From: an uncultured Eubacteriales bacterium
GTDB taxonomy: Bacteria; Bacillota; Clostridia; Lachnospirales; Bianqueaceae
Direction: 5' to 3'
Length of the DNA stretch: 64,000 bases
Assembly: GCA_900315265.1 (NCBI GenBank)
Contig: OMYN01000005.1
Span: forward strand, 1-64,000
Part shown: piece by piece, positions 34,070-43,291 of the stretch
How the letters are laid out: each line of letters starts with the position of its first letter
How positions within the stretch are numbered: position 1 is the first letter of the stretch
Position numbers and translations under genes: made by a program
Notes under the pieces: model-generated
What the model saw: the letters and a program-made list of their open reading frames with translations, nothing else
The model's database searches: none
What the model was told of the DNA's origin: nothing

Positions 34070-34984
34070 TCAGCGGCGCTTTGAAGTGGATCTGGCCTTT
34101 GTTTTGTGGAATGCCCTCTCCAGGATGACCCACATGGGGCTGGCGATGAAGATGGACGAATAGGTGCCGGCCAGAAGACCGATCAAAAGAGCCAGGGCGA
34201 ACCATCTCAGGGATTCGACTCCCAGGATGACAAGGAAGACGACGGTGATAATGGTCGTAAAGGAAGAGGCAAGAGAACGGCCCAGGGTCTGCATGATGGA
34301 ATCGTCGCACAGGGATTCAAGGTCATCCTTTTTGTAGTACTTGCGGTTTTCGCGGATACGGTCGAAAACAACGATGGTGTTGTTGATCGAATAACCAACG
34401 ATGGTCAGAAGGGCGACGATGAAGCTGTTGTTGATGGGGATCTGCAGGATGGTGTAGAAGGAAACCATGATCAGCACATCGTGAATCAGGGGGACCAGAG
34501 CGCCCAGTCCGAAGGCCACATCGCGGAAACGGATGGTGATGTAGATAAGCATCAGGATGCCCGCGATGATGGTGGACAGGATCGCGGCCCGCTTCATCTC
34601 GCCGCTGACCAGAGAACTGATACTGGACTGCTCTACCAAGTCGGATTTGCCGTCTTTATCCAAACCATATTTATCGGCGATCTTTCCGTACAGTTCGTCG
34701 ATCTTATCGGTGCTGATCTCTTTGACTTTGATGGAGACCATGTTTTCGCCGCCGTTTCCGGTAACAGCCTGTACCTTAGGATTGCTGTCCCCGGTCACGT
34801 CTTTAACGATAGCGGTAATATCGGAATAATCTTTTACATCCTGGTGCAGGTTGACTTCCAGGTAGGTACCGCCGATAAAATCGATATCATAGTTGAATCC
34901 GCGGAAGATCAGCGAAAGGATACCGATAAGGATAATGCAGCCGGAAAGGATGAACCAGTATTTTTTCTTTTCGATGACTTTCAT
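34070..34984 (-). CDS. secF: Protein translocase subunit SecF
   Basis: SecF works with SecD and the SecYEG channel, using the ion gradient to pull exported proteins outward. The 304-residue protein has the first helix at about 10-30, a periplasmic-type domain to about 130, and five more helices. The family motifs FNYDIDFIGGTYLEV and VGYSINNTIVVFDRIREN are present. Its start overlaps the end of secD (ATGA). The two remain separate proteins here and are not fused as in Bacillus. Confidence 0.95.
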   Translation of the reverse strand: MKVIEKKKYWFILSGCIILIGILSLIFRGFNYDIDFIGGTYLEVNLHQDVKDYSDITAIVKDVTGDSNPKVQAVTGNGGENMVSIKVKEISTDKIDELYGKIADKYGLDKDGKSDLVEQSSISSLVSGEMKRAAILSTIIAGILMLIYITIRFRDVAFGLGALVPLIHDVLIMVSFYTILQIPINNSFIVALLTIVGYSINNTIVVFDRIRENRKYYKKDDLESLCDDSIMQTLGRSLASSFTTIITVVFLVILGVESLRWFALALLIGLLAGTYSSIFIASPMWVILERAFHKTKARSTSKRR

Positions 34985-36459
34985 GCCTTAGCCGCCTCCT
35001 TCTTTTCTTTTTGGGGAAGGCAGTAGAGGCTTGCCTTGTCCGGAGCAAGGGCAACGAACTGGTTGACCAGAAGACGGGTGACCAGCAAGGCCGAGACCAT
35101 GGACAGAATGATACCAAGAGCCAGCGTCTGAGCAAAGCTGATGATAGTACCGGTCCCGAAGAAATACAGGACGATCGCCGCGATCAAGGTAGTGATGTTT
35201 CCGTCAAGGATGGCCGAAAGGGCCTTTTTAAAGGCGTTGCGGACAGCTACCCTGGGCGTGCGTCCTACCAGGATCTCTTCGCGAAGGCGGGCCCAGATGA
35301 TACAGTTGGCATCGACTGCCATACCGATGGACAGGATGATACCGCCGATACCGGGCAGGGTCAGTGTCCAGCCGAGGACGCTGATCATGAGAAGCTCCGC
35401 GGATACATAGAAGACAAGGGCGATGGCGGAGGCAAGGCCGGGAAGACGGTATACAGCGATCATAAAGATGCAGATCGTGATAAAGCCGAGGATACCGGCA
35501 AGGATACTGGATTTAAGAGCGTTCTGGCCTAAGGTGGCACCGACGCTGTTGTGCTCTATATCTGTCAGTTCGACAGGAAGAGCACCTCCCGTGATATCGG
35601 CTGCCAGGTTTTTGGCTTCTTCTTCGGAACTCATACCGGTGATGGTGGCATCGCCGGTAGAAATGATGGATTTGACATTGGGGATGCTGATGCAGGTGTC
35701 ATCCAGCAGGATGGCGATCTGCTTGTTCAGGTATTTTTCCGTACCGGATGCAAACAGCTTGGTCCCGTCGGAGTCAAATTCCAGTTTTACGTAAGGTTCG
35801 ATCGAACCGGAAGAGGAAACCTGTCCCTTCTGGTAAGTAGCGGACGATACATTTTTACCGGTTACGACTTCTTCGGCCAGTCCCTGATCGATGGCGTCCT
35901 GCAGAAGCTGCGGGAACTGGGTGATCGCGTCAGCCGGGTAACTCTGGAAGTACTGAGCGGCGTCTGATTGGATCGTATCATCCGTCAGGGTCGAAGTATC
36001 CTGACCGTTGTCTTCCATCTGCTTTTTCAAAGCTTCGCCGTATTGATCATAATAGTTTTTATCCAAGCCCTGAGCAATGACCTGGCTCCAGTCAATGCCG
36101 ACGAAACGCAGCATTGCGGTCTTGCCGATCTCCTCGACTGCCTGGCTGGCGTCTTTTACACCGGGGATCTCAACACGGATACGGGTATCGCCGTCAAGGT
36201 AAGCGTTGGCTTCGGTATAACCCTGGGCGTCAAGACGCCGCTGAATAACGGCCAGCGTGCCCTGCATCTGGTCTTTGGTAGGGTTGGACCCATCAACAGC
36301 CTGATAGGTGATGCTGACGCCGCCGTTAAGATCCAGACCCAGCTTGATGTTGCGCGCGTCCAAAGGGGTGCTGCCGACTCCGAACACTGTCAGCAGGGCC
36401 AGGCCCGCTATGATCACAAGGCATACAAGAAGGATCAGGACATTTTTCGACTTTTTCAT
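34981..36459 (-). CDS. secD: Protein translocase subunit SecD
   Basis: SecD is the partner of SecF in late protein export. The 492-residue protein has an N-terminal helix (about 7-26), the D1 motif KLGLDLNGGVSITYQ, a P1 domain of about 250 residues and six membrane helices with GIGGIILSIGMAVDANCIIWARLREE. The P1 domain holds an inserted segment rich in Gln, Asp and Ser (about 150-225). A strong promoter lies 60 bases upstream. Confidence 0.95.
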   Translation of the reverse strand: MKKSKNVLILLVCLVIIAGLALLTVFGVGSTPLDARNIKLGLDLNGGVSITYQAVDGSNPTKDQMQGTLAVIQRRLDAQGYTEANAYLDGDTRIRVEIPGVKDASQAVEEIGKTAMLRFVGIDWSQVIAQGLDKNYYDQYGEALKKQMEDNGQDTSTLTDDTIQSDAAQYFQSYPADAITQFPQLLQDAIDQGLAEEVVTGKNVSSATYQKGQVSSSGSIEPYVKLEFDSDGTKLFASGTEKYLNKQIAILLDDTCISIPNVKSIISTGDATITGMSSEEEAKNLAADITGGALPVELTDIEHNSVGATLGQNALKSSILAGILGFITICIFMIAVYRLPGLASAIALVFYVSAELLMISVLGWTLTLPGIGGIILSIGMAVDANCIIWARLREEILVGRTPRVAVRNAFKKALSAILDGNITTLIAAIVLYFFGTGTIISFAQTLALGIILSMVSALLVTRLLVNQFVALAPDKASLYCLPQKEKKEAAKA

Positions 36460-36520
36460 GTGAAAATGTGCCTCCTTACGTCCGCAGAGTCTTTTGCCCT
36501 ACGGAACAAACAACTTGTTT

Positions 36521-36550
36521 ATTATAATCATTTAACAAGGTTTCTGTCAA
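36521..36550 (-). promoter_or_regulatory. Predicted strong promoter for secDF
   Basis: On the minus strand a consensus TTGACA (36545-36550) and consensus TATAAT (36521-36526) are 18 bases apart. The -35 box overlaps the last codons of the upstream metalloprotease gene. Confidence 0.8.
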
Positions 36551-38238
36551 TGTTTTCGGCGGTTTGAGGACCTTCTCTTTTTCTTCTTTTTCTTAGGATC
36601 CTTTAGCAGTATCGCGCAGACGATCAGAAAACCGACAATAAAGACAGCCGCAGGGATCGTTTTTTTCGATGCCTGCCCCTTTGAGGAAGACTCCTCTGCC
36701 CCGCTCTGATTCGTATCGGGCCCGGTTATATCAGAGGCATCCGTTCCGGCCCCGCTGTCTGAGAAAGACCCTCCGTCCGCCTCCTGCACATAGGAGCCTT
36801 CCGTGTTTTCAGGACCGGTACTCTCTTCTTCTTGAGTACCGCTGCCCTGGGATCCATCCTCCGCTGCCGCAGCCGATGTATCGCCGGGATCGTTACCATC
36901 GGCAGTTCTGTCCTGATCGACCGCTCCGGACTGCTCAGTCTCTTTGCTGCTGCCTTCGTTCTCTGTTTGACCTAGACCGGAGCTGTCCGCCTCGTTACCG
37001 TCCAGGGGTGAATTGGCCGGCTGGCCCGCAGGCATGGTCCCGTTTCTTGAAACGTAGATGTCAGCCGTATGACCGTCCAGACGGCTGATGTAAATAAGAA
37101 GGTCTGAGGAAGAGTCGGACAGGACCAGTCCGCTTTGACTGTCCCCCTGCCCGTACCATACCTTGTCTTTGTCGGCCGCGGTCAAAAGCTGAGGGCTCGA
37201 GGAACCGTCATTGGAATATTTGTACATGTTACGGCTAATATCGTCGGTAAAGGCTGAAGTTGCCGCATTTACGCGCCAGATACGTACCGAACCCGAGCTG
37301 CCGACCGGCTGCTTTTTCTGATTATTGTCCGCTGTCACATACTCGACCAGATAATAGGAAGACAAAAGATTGCCGTCCCATCCTTCAGGAGCGACCAGCA
37401 GTGCGTCCCCATCCGTCGACTCGCTTTTGATCCGGTACCAGCCCGACTCATCCGCCTGCTGGGGGGTCAGCCATCCCAGGATCATCTTGGAAAAAGGATC
37501 TTCGTCACCGGAAGACAGATCCATCATGCAGTCTGTGCCGGTGCCTGACTGGCTTCCGCTTTTATACAGATCGGGAAGGCCCAGCTGGTGGCCGGTCTCA
37601 TGGATCGCGGTAAACTGCTGTATAGGGCTGTCCTGTTTCAGCATCGAATAGCTTAAGAAACTGTAACTGCCGACACGGATACCGTTGGACCTGAAGTCAT
37701 AATAAAAAGTGTCGGAATTAGGCCACCAGGACGAATAATACCCTTCATTCGGCCCTGCCCAGATCAGATACAGACCATCCAGGGTCCCATCGCCGTTGGA
37801 ATCAAAATCCGACAGCGTAAGCCCCTGTTTGCTGACGGCCGCGGACAATACATCATCGATCAGCTTTTCCGGTTTCCGGCTGTAGGAAGAACGGGAGGAC
37901 GGTAAAGCGACGGTATCCGCAATGACAGGTTGTATGGATAAGGAACCATAGGAAGCCTCGGTAAAGTATTCCGAGAGGGAGGGGGCATATTGGCTGCCGC
38001 CGCCGGAAAAGACGTCGGTAAGATAAGGAACCGGGTCTTCTTCGAAGGAATAGTCGGAAAAACTTACCGGGACGGCCAGAACTTTGATGACGCCCCGGGA
38101 AGGCATGAACGATTCCGGAAAGATGGAAGAACCATAGCCGGTCACCGTAACTTTCGGCGCAAGACCACAGCAAGCAGGAAACAGGGAAGGCAGTACCACA
38201 AGCACTGCCAGAAAAGATCGGATCAGTTTTAAGATCAT
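36547..38238 (-). CDS. Membrane-anchored M6-type metalloprotease
   Basis: The 563-residue protein has a signal peptide (about 1-25), a zinc protease domain with HETGHQLGLPD (His213, Glu214, His217, Asp223, the HExxHxxGxxD pattern of immune inhibitor A relatives) and an EF-hand-like DSNGDGTLDG loop near 146-155 that probably binds calcium. A stalk of about 120 residues rich in Ser, Glu, Gly and Asp (about 400-525) leads to a C-terminal membrane helix (about 528-548) and a basic tail. It therefore looks tethered to the cell surface. The substrate is unknown. Confidence 0.85.
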   Translation of the reverse strand: MILKLIRSFLAVLVVLPSLFPACCGLAPKVTVTGYGSSIFPESFMPSRGVIKVLAVPVSFSDYSFEEDPVPYLTDVFSGGGSQYAPSLSEYFTEASYGSLSIQPVIADTVALPSSRSSYSRKPEKLIDDVLSAAVSKQGLTLSDFDSNGDGTLDGLYLIWAGPNEGYYSSWWPNSDTFYYDFRSNGIRVGSYSFLSYSMLKQDSPIQQFTAIHETGHQLGLPDLYKSGSQSGTGTDCMMDLSSGDEDPFSKMILGWLTPQQADESGWYRIKSESTDGDALLVAPEGWDGNLLSSYYLVEYVTADNNQKKQPVGSSGSVRIWRVNAATSAFTDDISRNMYKYSNDGSSSPQLLTAADKDKVWYGQGDSQSGLVLSDSSSDLLIYISRLDGHTADIYVSRNGTMPAGQPANSPLDGNEADSSGLGQTENEGSSKETEQSGAVDQDRTADGNDPGDTSAAAAEDGSQGSGTQEEESTGPENTEGSYVQEADGGSFSDSGAGTDASDITGPDTNQSGAEESSSKGQASKKTIPAAVFIVGFLIVCAILLKDPKKKKKKRRSSNRRKH

Positions 38239-38270
38239 GACGGTACGGCCTCCTTTCGCGCGATAGAAAT

Positions 38271-38299
38271 ATAGTAAAGAAATTCAGGAACGTTGTCAA
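38271..38299 (-). promoter_or_regulatory. Predicted promoter for the M6 protease gene
   Basis: On the minus strand TTGACA (38294-38299) and TACTAT (38271-38276) are 17 bases apart. Its -35 box overlaps the -35 box of the divergent ABC-F promoter, so the two promoters exclude each other. Confidence 0.7.
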
Positions 38300-38322
38300 C
38301 AAAGCGCTTTCTGTGGTAAGAT
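38293..38322 (+). promoter_or_regulatory. Predicted promoter for the ABC-F gene
   Basis: TTGTCA (38293-38298) and TAAGAT (38317-38322) are 18 bases apart, followed by AAAGAGG and the start codon 38 bases downstream. Confidence 0.6.
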
Positions 38323-38359
38323 AAACCGATTCTGTCAATTTCTACGAAAGAGGTTCTTC

Positions 38360-40258
38360 ATGGTACTATCAGTATCCGGAGTAAAAAAACGTTTTCTTTC
38401 CCAGGATGTACTCAAAGATGTTTCGTTTCATCTGGATGATAAAGAAAAACTTGCTTTAATCGGGGTCAACGGCGCAGGAAAAACGACCTTGTTCAATATC
38501 ATCCTGGGCAATATCGAACCGGACGAGGGTACGGTCTATCTGGCTAAAAATGTCAAGGTCGGCTATCTTCCCCAGAACGCGGAGTATACCAGCAGCAACC
38601 GGATCGAAGAAGAATTGATGACGGTCTTTAAGGATCTGGCAGCTATGGAGCAGCAGATGCGCCAGCTGGAAGTGCAGATGCAGACAGACTCGTCTTCAGA
38701 ACTGATGGACCGTTATGCCAGCCTGACCCATGAATATGAACAAAGAGACGGCTATTCCTGGCGCAGCCGGGTAAGAGGTGTTTTGAACGGCCTTGGCTTC
38801 GATGAGTCGGAATACAATATTCCGATCGAACTTTTGTCCGGCGGCCAGAAGACACGGGTCATGCTGGGCAAGCTGCTTTTGGAAGATCCGGACCTGCTCC
38901 TTTTGGACGAACCTACCAACCATCTGGATATCCAGTCACTGACCTGGCTGGAAAATTACCTCTCCTCTTTTAAAGGGTCCTGTATCATCATTTCCCATGA
39001 TCGTTATTTTCTGGACCGCCTCTGCGGCAGGACGATGGAACTGGAACTGGGAGTATCAACGGTCTATAACGGTAATTACAGCTATTATATCGACCAGAAA
39101 GAGTTTCGTAAAAAGATCGCCATTAGGGAATACGAAGCCCAGCAGAAAGAGATCAAGCGTCAGGAAGGCATCATACGTGATCTTAGGTCCAGAGGCCAGG
39201 AAAAATTCATCAAGCGGGCCCAGAGCCGGGAAAAAGTCCTGGATAAGATGGAAGTGAAGGAAAAGCCGCAGGAGCTCAAAGCTTCTATGCGCCTTCATTT
39301 TACCCCTTCTATCGAATCGGGAGATCTGGTCTTATCCGGTCAGGAAGTCAGCAAGCAGTTTGACGGCAACGAACTCTTCCACGGCCTTAACTTTGAGATC
39401 CATAAAAGAGAGAGGGTCGCGCTGATCGGAGCCAACGGCATCGGAAAGACGACTCTGTTTAAGATGATCATGCAGGAGCAGACGCCTACCTACGGCGACC
39501 TTCATCTGGGTGTCAATGTAAAACCGGGCTATTATGATCAGGCTCAGGAGAATTTGTCCCCCGAAAAGACCATCCTGGACGAAATATACGACGCCTATCC
39601 CAGCCTGATCATTCCCCAGATCCGCAATATTCTGGGATGTTTCCTCTTCCGCGGGGACGATGTTTACAAACAGATCAAGTCGCTGAGCGGCGGTGAAAAA
39701 GCCCGGGCATCCCTATGCAAGATCATGCTGAGCAACTGCAACTTCCTTTTACTGGACGAACCGACAAACCACCTGGACATACAGTCCCGGGAGGTGCTGG
39801 AAGCCAATCTGAGGGAATATGAAGGAACGATCTTCTTCATTTCCCATGACCGGTATTTTATCAATCAGGTCGCGACCCGTGTGCTGGAGCTGAGACCGGA
39901 CGGGATGATCTCCTATCTTGGCAATTACGACTTCTACATGGATCATAAACGGGAAGAAAAGGCCGAAGAAAAGGTAAGTCAGGCTCCTTCCGAAAATAAA
40001 GCTTCCTTTGCCGCCCATAAATTGGCATCCAGTGAAGTAAGGCGCAAAAAAGCCAGGGCCGCCAGGATCGAAAAGCAGATCGACGAAAACGAAAAGACTA
40101 TCGAGGAGATCCGGCAGAAGATGCTCCTTCCCAAGTACTACTCTTCTTCTTCCGCTTTTAAGGATCTGGAAAAGGAAATCAATGACCTGCAGGATCAGAA
40201 CGAAGAGCTGACGGAGGAATGGAGCCGGCTCGAAGAAGAACTGGAAGAAAACGAATAA
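38360..40258 (+). CDS. ABC-F family ATPase (YdiF/Uup-like)
   Basis: ABC-F proteins are cytosolic twin-ATPase factors that act on the ribosome and have no membrane domain. The 632-residue protein has two cassettes. The first has GVNGAGKTTLF, LSGGQKTRV and LLLLDEPTNHLD; the second has GANGIGKTTLF, LSGGEKARA and LLLDEPTNHLD. A charged linker of about 80 residues separates them, and a C-terminal coiled coil (about 560-632) matches the housekeeping subgroup with a Uup-type arm. It is monocistronic, ending at the hairpin at 40281-40343. Confidence 0.92.
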   Translation: MVLSVSGVKKRFLSQDVLKDVSFHLDDKEKLALIGVNGAGKTTLFNIILGNIEPDEGTVYLAKNVKVGYLPQNAEYTSSNRIEEELMTVFKDLAAMEQQMRQLEVQMQTDSSSELMDRYASLTHEYEQRDGYSWRSRVRGVLNGLGFDESEYNIPIELLSGGQKTRVMLGKLLLEDPDLLLLDEPTNHLDIQSLTWLENYLSSFKGSCIIISHDRYFLDRLCGRTMELELGVSTVYNGNYSYYIDQKEFRKKIAIREYEAQQKEIKRQEGIIRDLRSRGQEKFIKRAQSREKVLDKMEVKEKPQELKASMRLHFTPSIESGDLVLSGQEVSKQFDGNELFHGLNFEIHKRERVALIGANGIGKTTLFKMIMQEQTPTYGDLHLGVNVKPGYYDQAQENLSPEKTILDEIYDAYPSLIIPQIRNILGCFLFRGDDVYKQIKSLSGGEKARASLCKIMLSNCNFLLLDEPTNHLDIQSREVLEANLREYEGTIFFISHDRYFINQVATRVLELRPDGMISYLGNYDFYMDHKREEKAEEKVSQAPSENKASFAAHKLASSEVRRKKARAARIEKQIDENEKTIEEIRQKMLLPKYYSSSSAFKDLEKEINDLQDQNEELTEEWSRLEEELEENE

Positions 40259-40280
40259 TATGCAGTAATTGTCTGCATAA

Positions 40281-40343
40281 TAAATCCCCTGCTTTTCAGG
40301 CCCTTTAGCAGAAAGACCTGAAAACAGGGGGATTTATTTTTTA
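40281..40343. terminator. Bidirectional terminator between the ABC-F and HAD genes
   Basis: Arms of about 20 bases (TAAATCCCC-TGCTTTTCAGG with CCTGAAAAC-AGGGGGATTTA) carry T runs on the plus strand (TTTTTTT) and a T/A tail on the minus strand. It separates convergent genes. Confidence 0.88.
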
Positions 40344-40378
40344 TGGCAGGACCTTATTCAAATGATTCAATGAAACCA

Positions 40379-41050
40379 TTATTGACCGAAGCGGCTTTTT
40401 AAATATTCCAGAAGGGTCAGAAGACTGGGTTCGACCCGAAAGCACAAAGAAGTCAACTCCTCTGTGGGGGGGATCAGGTCGGGCACCATGACCGTCAGCA
40501 TACCGGCTGCATGAGCCGACCGGATGCCGTTGGGCGAGTCTTCAACAGCGATGCATTCGGAAGGATCCTGGTTCAAGGCTTGGCAGGCTTTGAGATAAAT
40601 ATCGGGCTTTGGTTTACTATGTTCTACCATGTTACCGCCTATGACGGCATTAAAACACCCGTCCAGGCCGGTTTGTCTTAAATGATCCTCGATGGTGGGG
40701 ACGACGGTCGAACTGCAGATGGCAGAAGGAATCTTTTTCTCTTTGAGCCAATAAACGATCTCGCGGGCCCCCTCTTTGACAGGCAGCCCTTCCCTGCGGA
40801 GTTTTTCCTGCATATTCCGGCCGCACCGCTTCATAAAGCCTTCCGCGTCGAAATCCTGGCCGTAATTTTTCTTAAGCCAGGCGGACCCGTCTGTATGGTT
40901 CAGTCCGCAGGCCCCGCGATGGACGTATTCAATATTGGAAAGGCCCAGGCGATCCGCTTCTTCTTTCCAACAGGTGTAGGCAACTTTTTCCGTATCATAT
41001 AGGACACCGTCCATATCGAAAACGACCGCTTTGATCAGAGGATCTTTCAT
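40379..41050 (-). CDS. HAD-superfamily sugar phosphatase / beta-phosphoglucomutase-like
   Basis: The 223-residue protein has all HAD motifs: the nucleophile pair in VVFDMDGVLYDTE, the Ser/Thr motif ICSSTV, the Lys in SKPKPDIYLKA and the acidic VEDSPNGIRSA. A four-helix cap sits between motif I and motif II, as in PGM-like and sugar-phosphate phosphatases. The substrate is not predictable. Its start overlaps the tcdA stop (ATGA). Confidence 0.88.
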   Translation of the reverse strand: MKDPLIKAVVFDMDGVLYDTEKVAYTCWKEEADRLGLSNIEYVHRGACGLNHTDGSAWLKKNYGQDFDAEGFMKRCGRNMQEKLRREGLPVKEGAREIVYWLKEKKIPSAICSSTVVPTIEDHLRQTGLDGCFNAVIGGNMVEHSKPKPDIYLKACQALNQDPSECIAVEDSPNGIRSAHAAGMLTVMVPDLIPPTEELTSLCFRVEPSLLTLLEYLKSRFGQ

Positions 41051-41841
41051 GAGATCGGTTTCTCCTTATTTTCTGCTGTCCGCTCGATCCCTTTGATCAG
41101 ATCCCTTACGATTTCCGAAGCAATGATCATACCGGCCACGGGAGGAACGAAGGAAGTACTTCCGGGGATATCCCTGCGCACTGTACATTTACGGACCGTA
41201 CCCGGAGGGCAGATACAGTTGGTGCGGCAGCTGTTTTCAATGTCATCCAGCGGTTTGATGGGCTGCTCTTCCGAATATACGACTTTCAGATGCTTCACTC
41301 CGCGCCTTTTCAGTTCATAACGCATGACCTTGGCCAGCGGGCACATTTTGGTTTTATAAATGTCCGCTACCTTTAATTTGGTGGGGTCCAGTTTATTGCC
41401 GGCTCCCATACAGCTGATGATAGGGACATTCAATTTCCGGCACTGCATGACCAGTTCGATTTTAGCCGTTACCGTATCGACGGCATCGACAACGTAATCA
41501 TAGGTTGTAAAAGGAAACTGATCGGCCGTATCCGGCATAAAGAAAGTCTTGTGAATGACCACATCGACCTTAGGGTTGATGTCAAGCATCCGGTCTTTCA
41601 TCACATCTGCCTTATATTTGCCGATGGTATTGCGGGTCGCTATGATCTGCCGGTTCAGGTTGGTAAGGCAGATGCGGTCATCGTCGATCAGGTCAAAGTG
41701 ACCGACACCGGCCCGACACAAGGCTTCGCAGACATAGCCGCCTACTCCGCCGATGCCGAATACCGCAACACGGCTTTTTTGGAGTTTTTCGAGGGCTTTT
41801 GTCCCGATCAGCAGTTCTGTTCTTGAAAACTGATTTAACAT
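41047..41841 (-). CDS. tcdA: tRNA threonylcarbamoyladenosine dehydratase
   Basis: TcdA activates and cyclises the t6A base at tRNA position 37 using ATP. The 264-residue ThiF/E1-like protein has the nucleotide loop VFGIGGVGGYV, the IDDDRICLTNLNRQ substrate and ATP-binding segment, CMGAGNKLDPT, and a C-terminal region with RTNCICPPG that carries Cys residues. This combination distinguishes TcdA from ThiF and MoeB. It starts 18 bases after the serine hydrolase gene and overlaps the HAD gene. Confidence 0.93.
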   Translation of the reverse strand: MLNQFSRTELLIGTKALEKLQKSRVAVFGIGGVGGYVCEALCRAGVGHFDLIDDDRICLTNLNRQIIATRNTIGKYKADVMKDRMLDINPKVDVVIHKTFFMPDTADQFPFTTYDYVVDAVDTVTAKIELVMQCRKLNVPIISCMGAGNKLDPTKLKVADIYKTKMCPLAKVMRYELKRRGVKHLKVVYSEEQPIKPLDDIENSCRTNCICPPGTVRKCTVRRDIPGSTSFVPPVAGMIIASEIVRDLIKGIERTAENKEKPIS

Positions 41842-41859
41842 AAAAAATTCTCCGACACG

Positions 41860-42735
41860 TTACAACTGGGGATAAATCAGGTCGTAGACATCCGTAAGCA
41901 CGGCTCTGGGTCTGCGGGATTCGGCGACGGTCGTTACAACAGCATTCTTCTCAGGGAAAATAATGGAATACTGTTCATATTTTCCGTCCGCCCGGAACGA
42001 ATCATACTTACCGCGCCAGAACAGATATCCGTAACCTTCTTCTCCGTTATCGACCTGTTTTCGGGTAGACTCTGAGATCCATTCCCGGCTGATCAGCTGG
42101 CGTCCTTTCCAGAAGCCTTGCTGAAGGTAAAGGGTCCCGAAGGTATGCAGCTCGCCTAAAGTCAAAAACAGTCCGCCCGCTCCGAAGGTCCTTCCCAGAG
42201 GATCCGCCTCCCAGGTGGGAAGCGCCATCCCCAGCGGTTCAAACAAGCGGGGATACAGATAGTGGACCAGGTCGCATCCGGCCCGCCTTTGTACCAGCAC
42301 GCCAGCTAAATAAGGCCCGGCATTATTATAAACAAAGCGGGTCCCGGGCTGGTAGGGAAATGACTGTCTCAGGCTCAGCTTTACCCAGTCCCTTTCTGTG
42401 TAATAGGGCCTGTCTTCCCCCATCAGAAATCCCTTGTCCTGTCCCAGACACATAGTCAGCAGATCTTTGACCGTTGCCTTTTCCAGATTATCCGGCACCC
42501 GGTCGGGAAGATCTTCGCTAAAGGCATCGGTCAGTTTTTCATCCAAGGCCAGGAGCCCTTCTTTGACAGCAATACCGACTGCGGCGGAAGTAAAGCTTTT
42601 GGAAGCAGAATAGATATTTCGCCGGCAGGGGCCCTCGGACAAATATCTTCCTACTTCTTTTTGGTTTTGGGTAACGATAAGTCCCAGGCAGCGGTCCTGC
42701 TCTGCTTTGTCCGAAAATTCCCTAAGATCGATCAT
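41860..42735 (-). CDS. Serine hydrolase of the class C beta-lactamase family
   Basis: The 291-residue protein has the SxxK nucleophile motif SASK (Ser43, Lys46) and a YNNAG segment for the YxN motif. The KTG-equivalent is less clear. No signal peptide is present, so a resistance beta-lactamase is unlikely; cytosolic members are esterases or DD-peptidase-like hydrolases. The ATG at 42735 follows AAGGAGGA and is preferred over an upstream in-frame extension that lacks a site. It lies between DUF308 and tcdA genes in one transcript. Confidence 0.82.
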   Translation of the reverse strand: MIDLREFSDKAEQDRCLGLIVTQNQKEVGRYLSEGPCRRNIYSASKSFTSAAVGIAVKEGLLALDEKLTDAFSEDLPDRVPDNLEKATVKDLLTMCLGQDKGFLMGEDRPYYTERDWVKLSLRQSFPYQPGTRFVYNNAGPYLAGVLVQRRAGCDLVHYLYPRLFEPLGMALPTWEADPLGRTFGAGGLFLTLGELHTFGTLYLQQGFWKGRQLISREWISESTRKQVDNGEEGYGYLFWRGKYDSFRADGKYEQYSIIFPEKNAVVTTVAESRRPRAVLTDVYDLIYPQL

Positions 42736-42772
42736 GAAAGTCCTCCTTGTAAGGCACGTTCGGTTCCCGGTC

Positions 42773-43267
42773 TTACAGCTGAACCCCGAATAAAAGGCCC
42801 AGAAAAGCATCGATGATCATGACGATTCCGGAAACACGGACCAGAACGGTCATCGTCGTGAAAGGATTGAACATGATTACGATGCCTAAGATAAGAAGGA
42901 CAACATTGGCGGCGATCAGGCCCCAGGTCCTGCCGGTTTTTACGGAAGTGCCGAACAGCTGGACCAGATGAAGGATACTTTCAACTACAATGACTGCTCC
43001 CAGAAGGAAAGGATAGATGGATACGATGAAGGTCGGTTTAATAACAAAGACCAGACCGATAATGGCTGACACGATACCTTCGATCAGCTTGGGTGTTTCT
43101 TTGTCCTGGAAATAGCTGATAAAAAGAGCTACGGCTTCCAGAAGAAGGAGGACCCCGATCACAATGGCGGTGATTTTTAAAGCACTGCCCGCCCAGATCA
43201 CAAGGATCAAACCGAAGACGGCCATCAGAATAGCAGAAACGGTATTTAATTTTTTGTCCTGAAGCAT
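42773..43267 (-). CDS. DUF308 (HdeD-like) membrane protein
   Basis: The 164-residue protein has six short predicted membrane helices in three pairs. Characteristic repeats are LLEAVALFISY, GLVFVIKPTFIVSIYPFLLGAVIVVESILHL and LGIVIMFNPFTTMTVLVRVSG. DUF308 proteins are related to E. coli HdeD, linked to acid resistance, but their function in Clostridia is not known. An AGGAGG precedes the ATG. Confidence 0.85.
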   Translation of the reverse strand: MLQDKKLNTVSAILMAVFGLILVIWAGSALKITAIVIGVLLLLEAVALFISYFQDKETPKLIEGIVSAIIGLVFVIKPTFIVSIYPFLLGAVIVVESILHLVQLFGTSVKTGRTWGLIAANVVLLILGIVIMFNPFTTMTVLVRVSGIVMIIDAFLGLLFGVQL

Positions 43268-43291
43268 GATGATAAACCTCCTAATATTATT

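Noticed and set aside
34106-35026. A long plus-strand frame (306 codons) opposite secF
   Set aside because: The protein is rich in Asp, Gly and Gln as expected from the reverse complement of a membrane-protein gene, and secF is certain.
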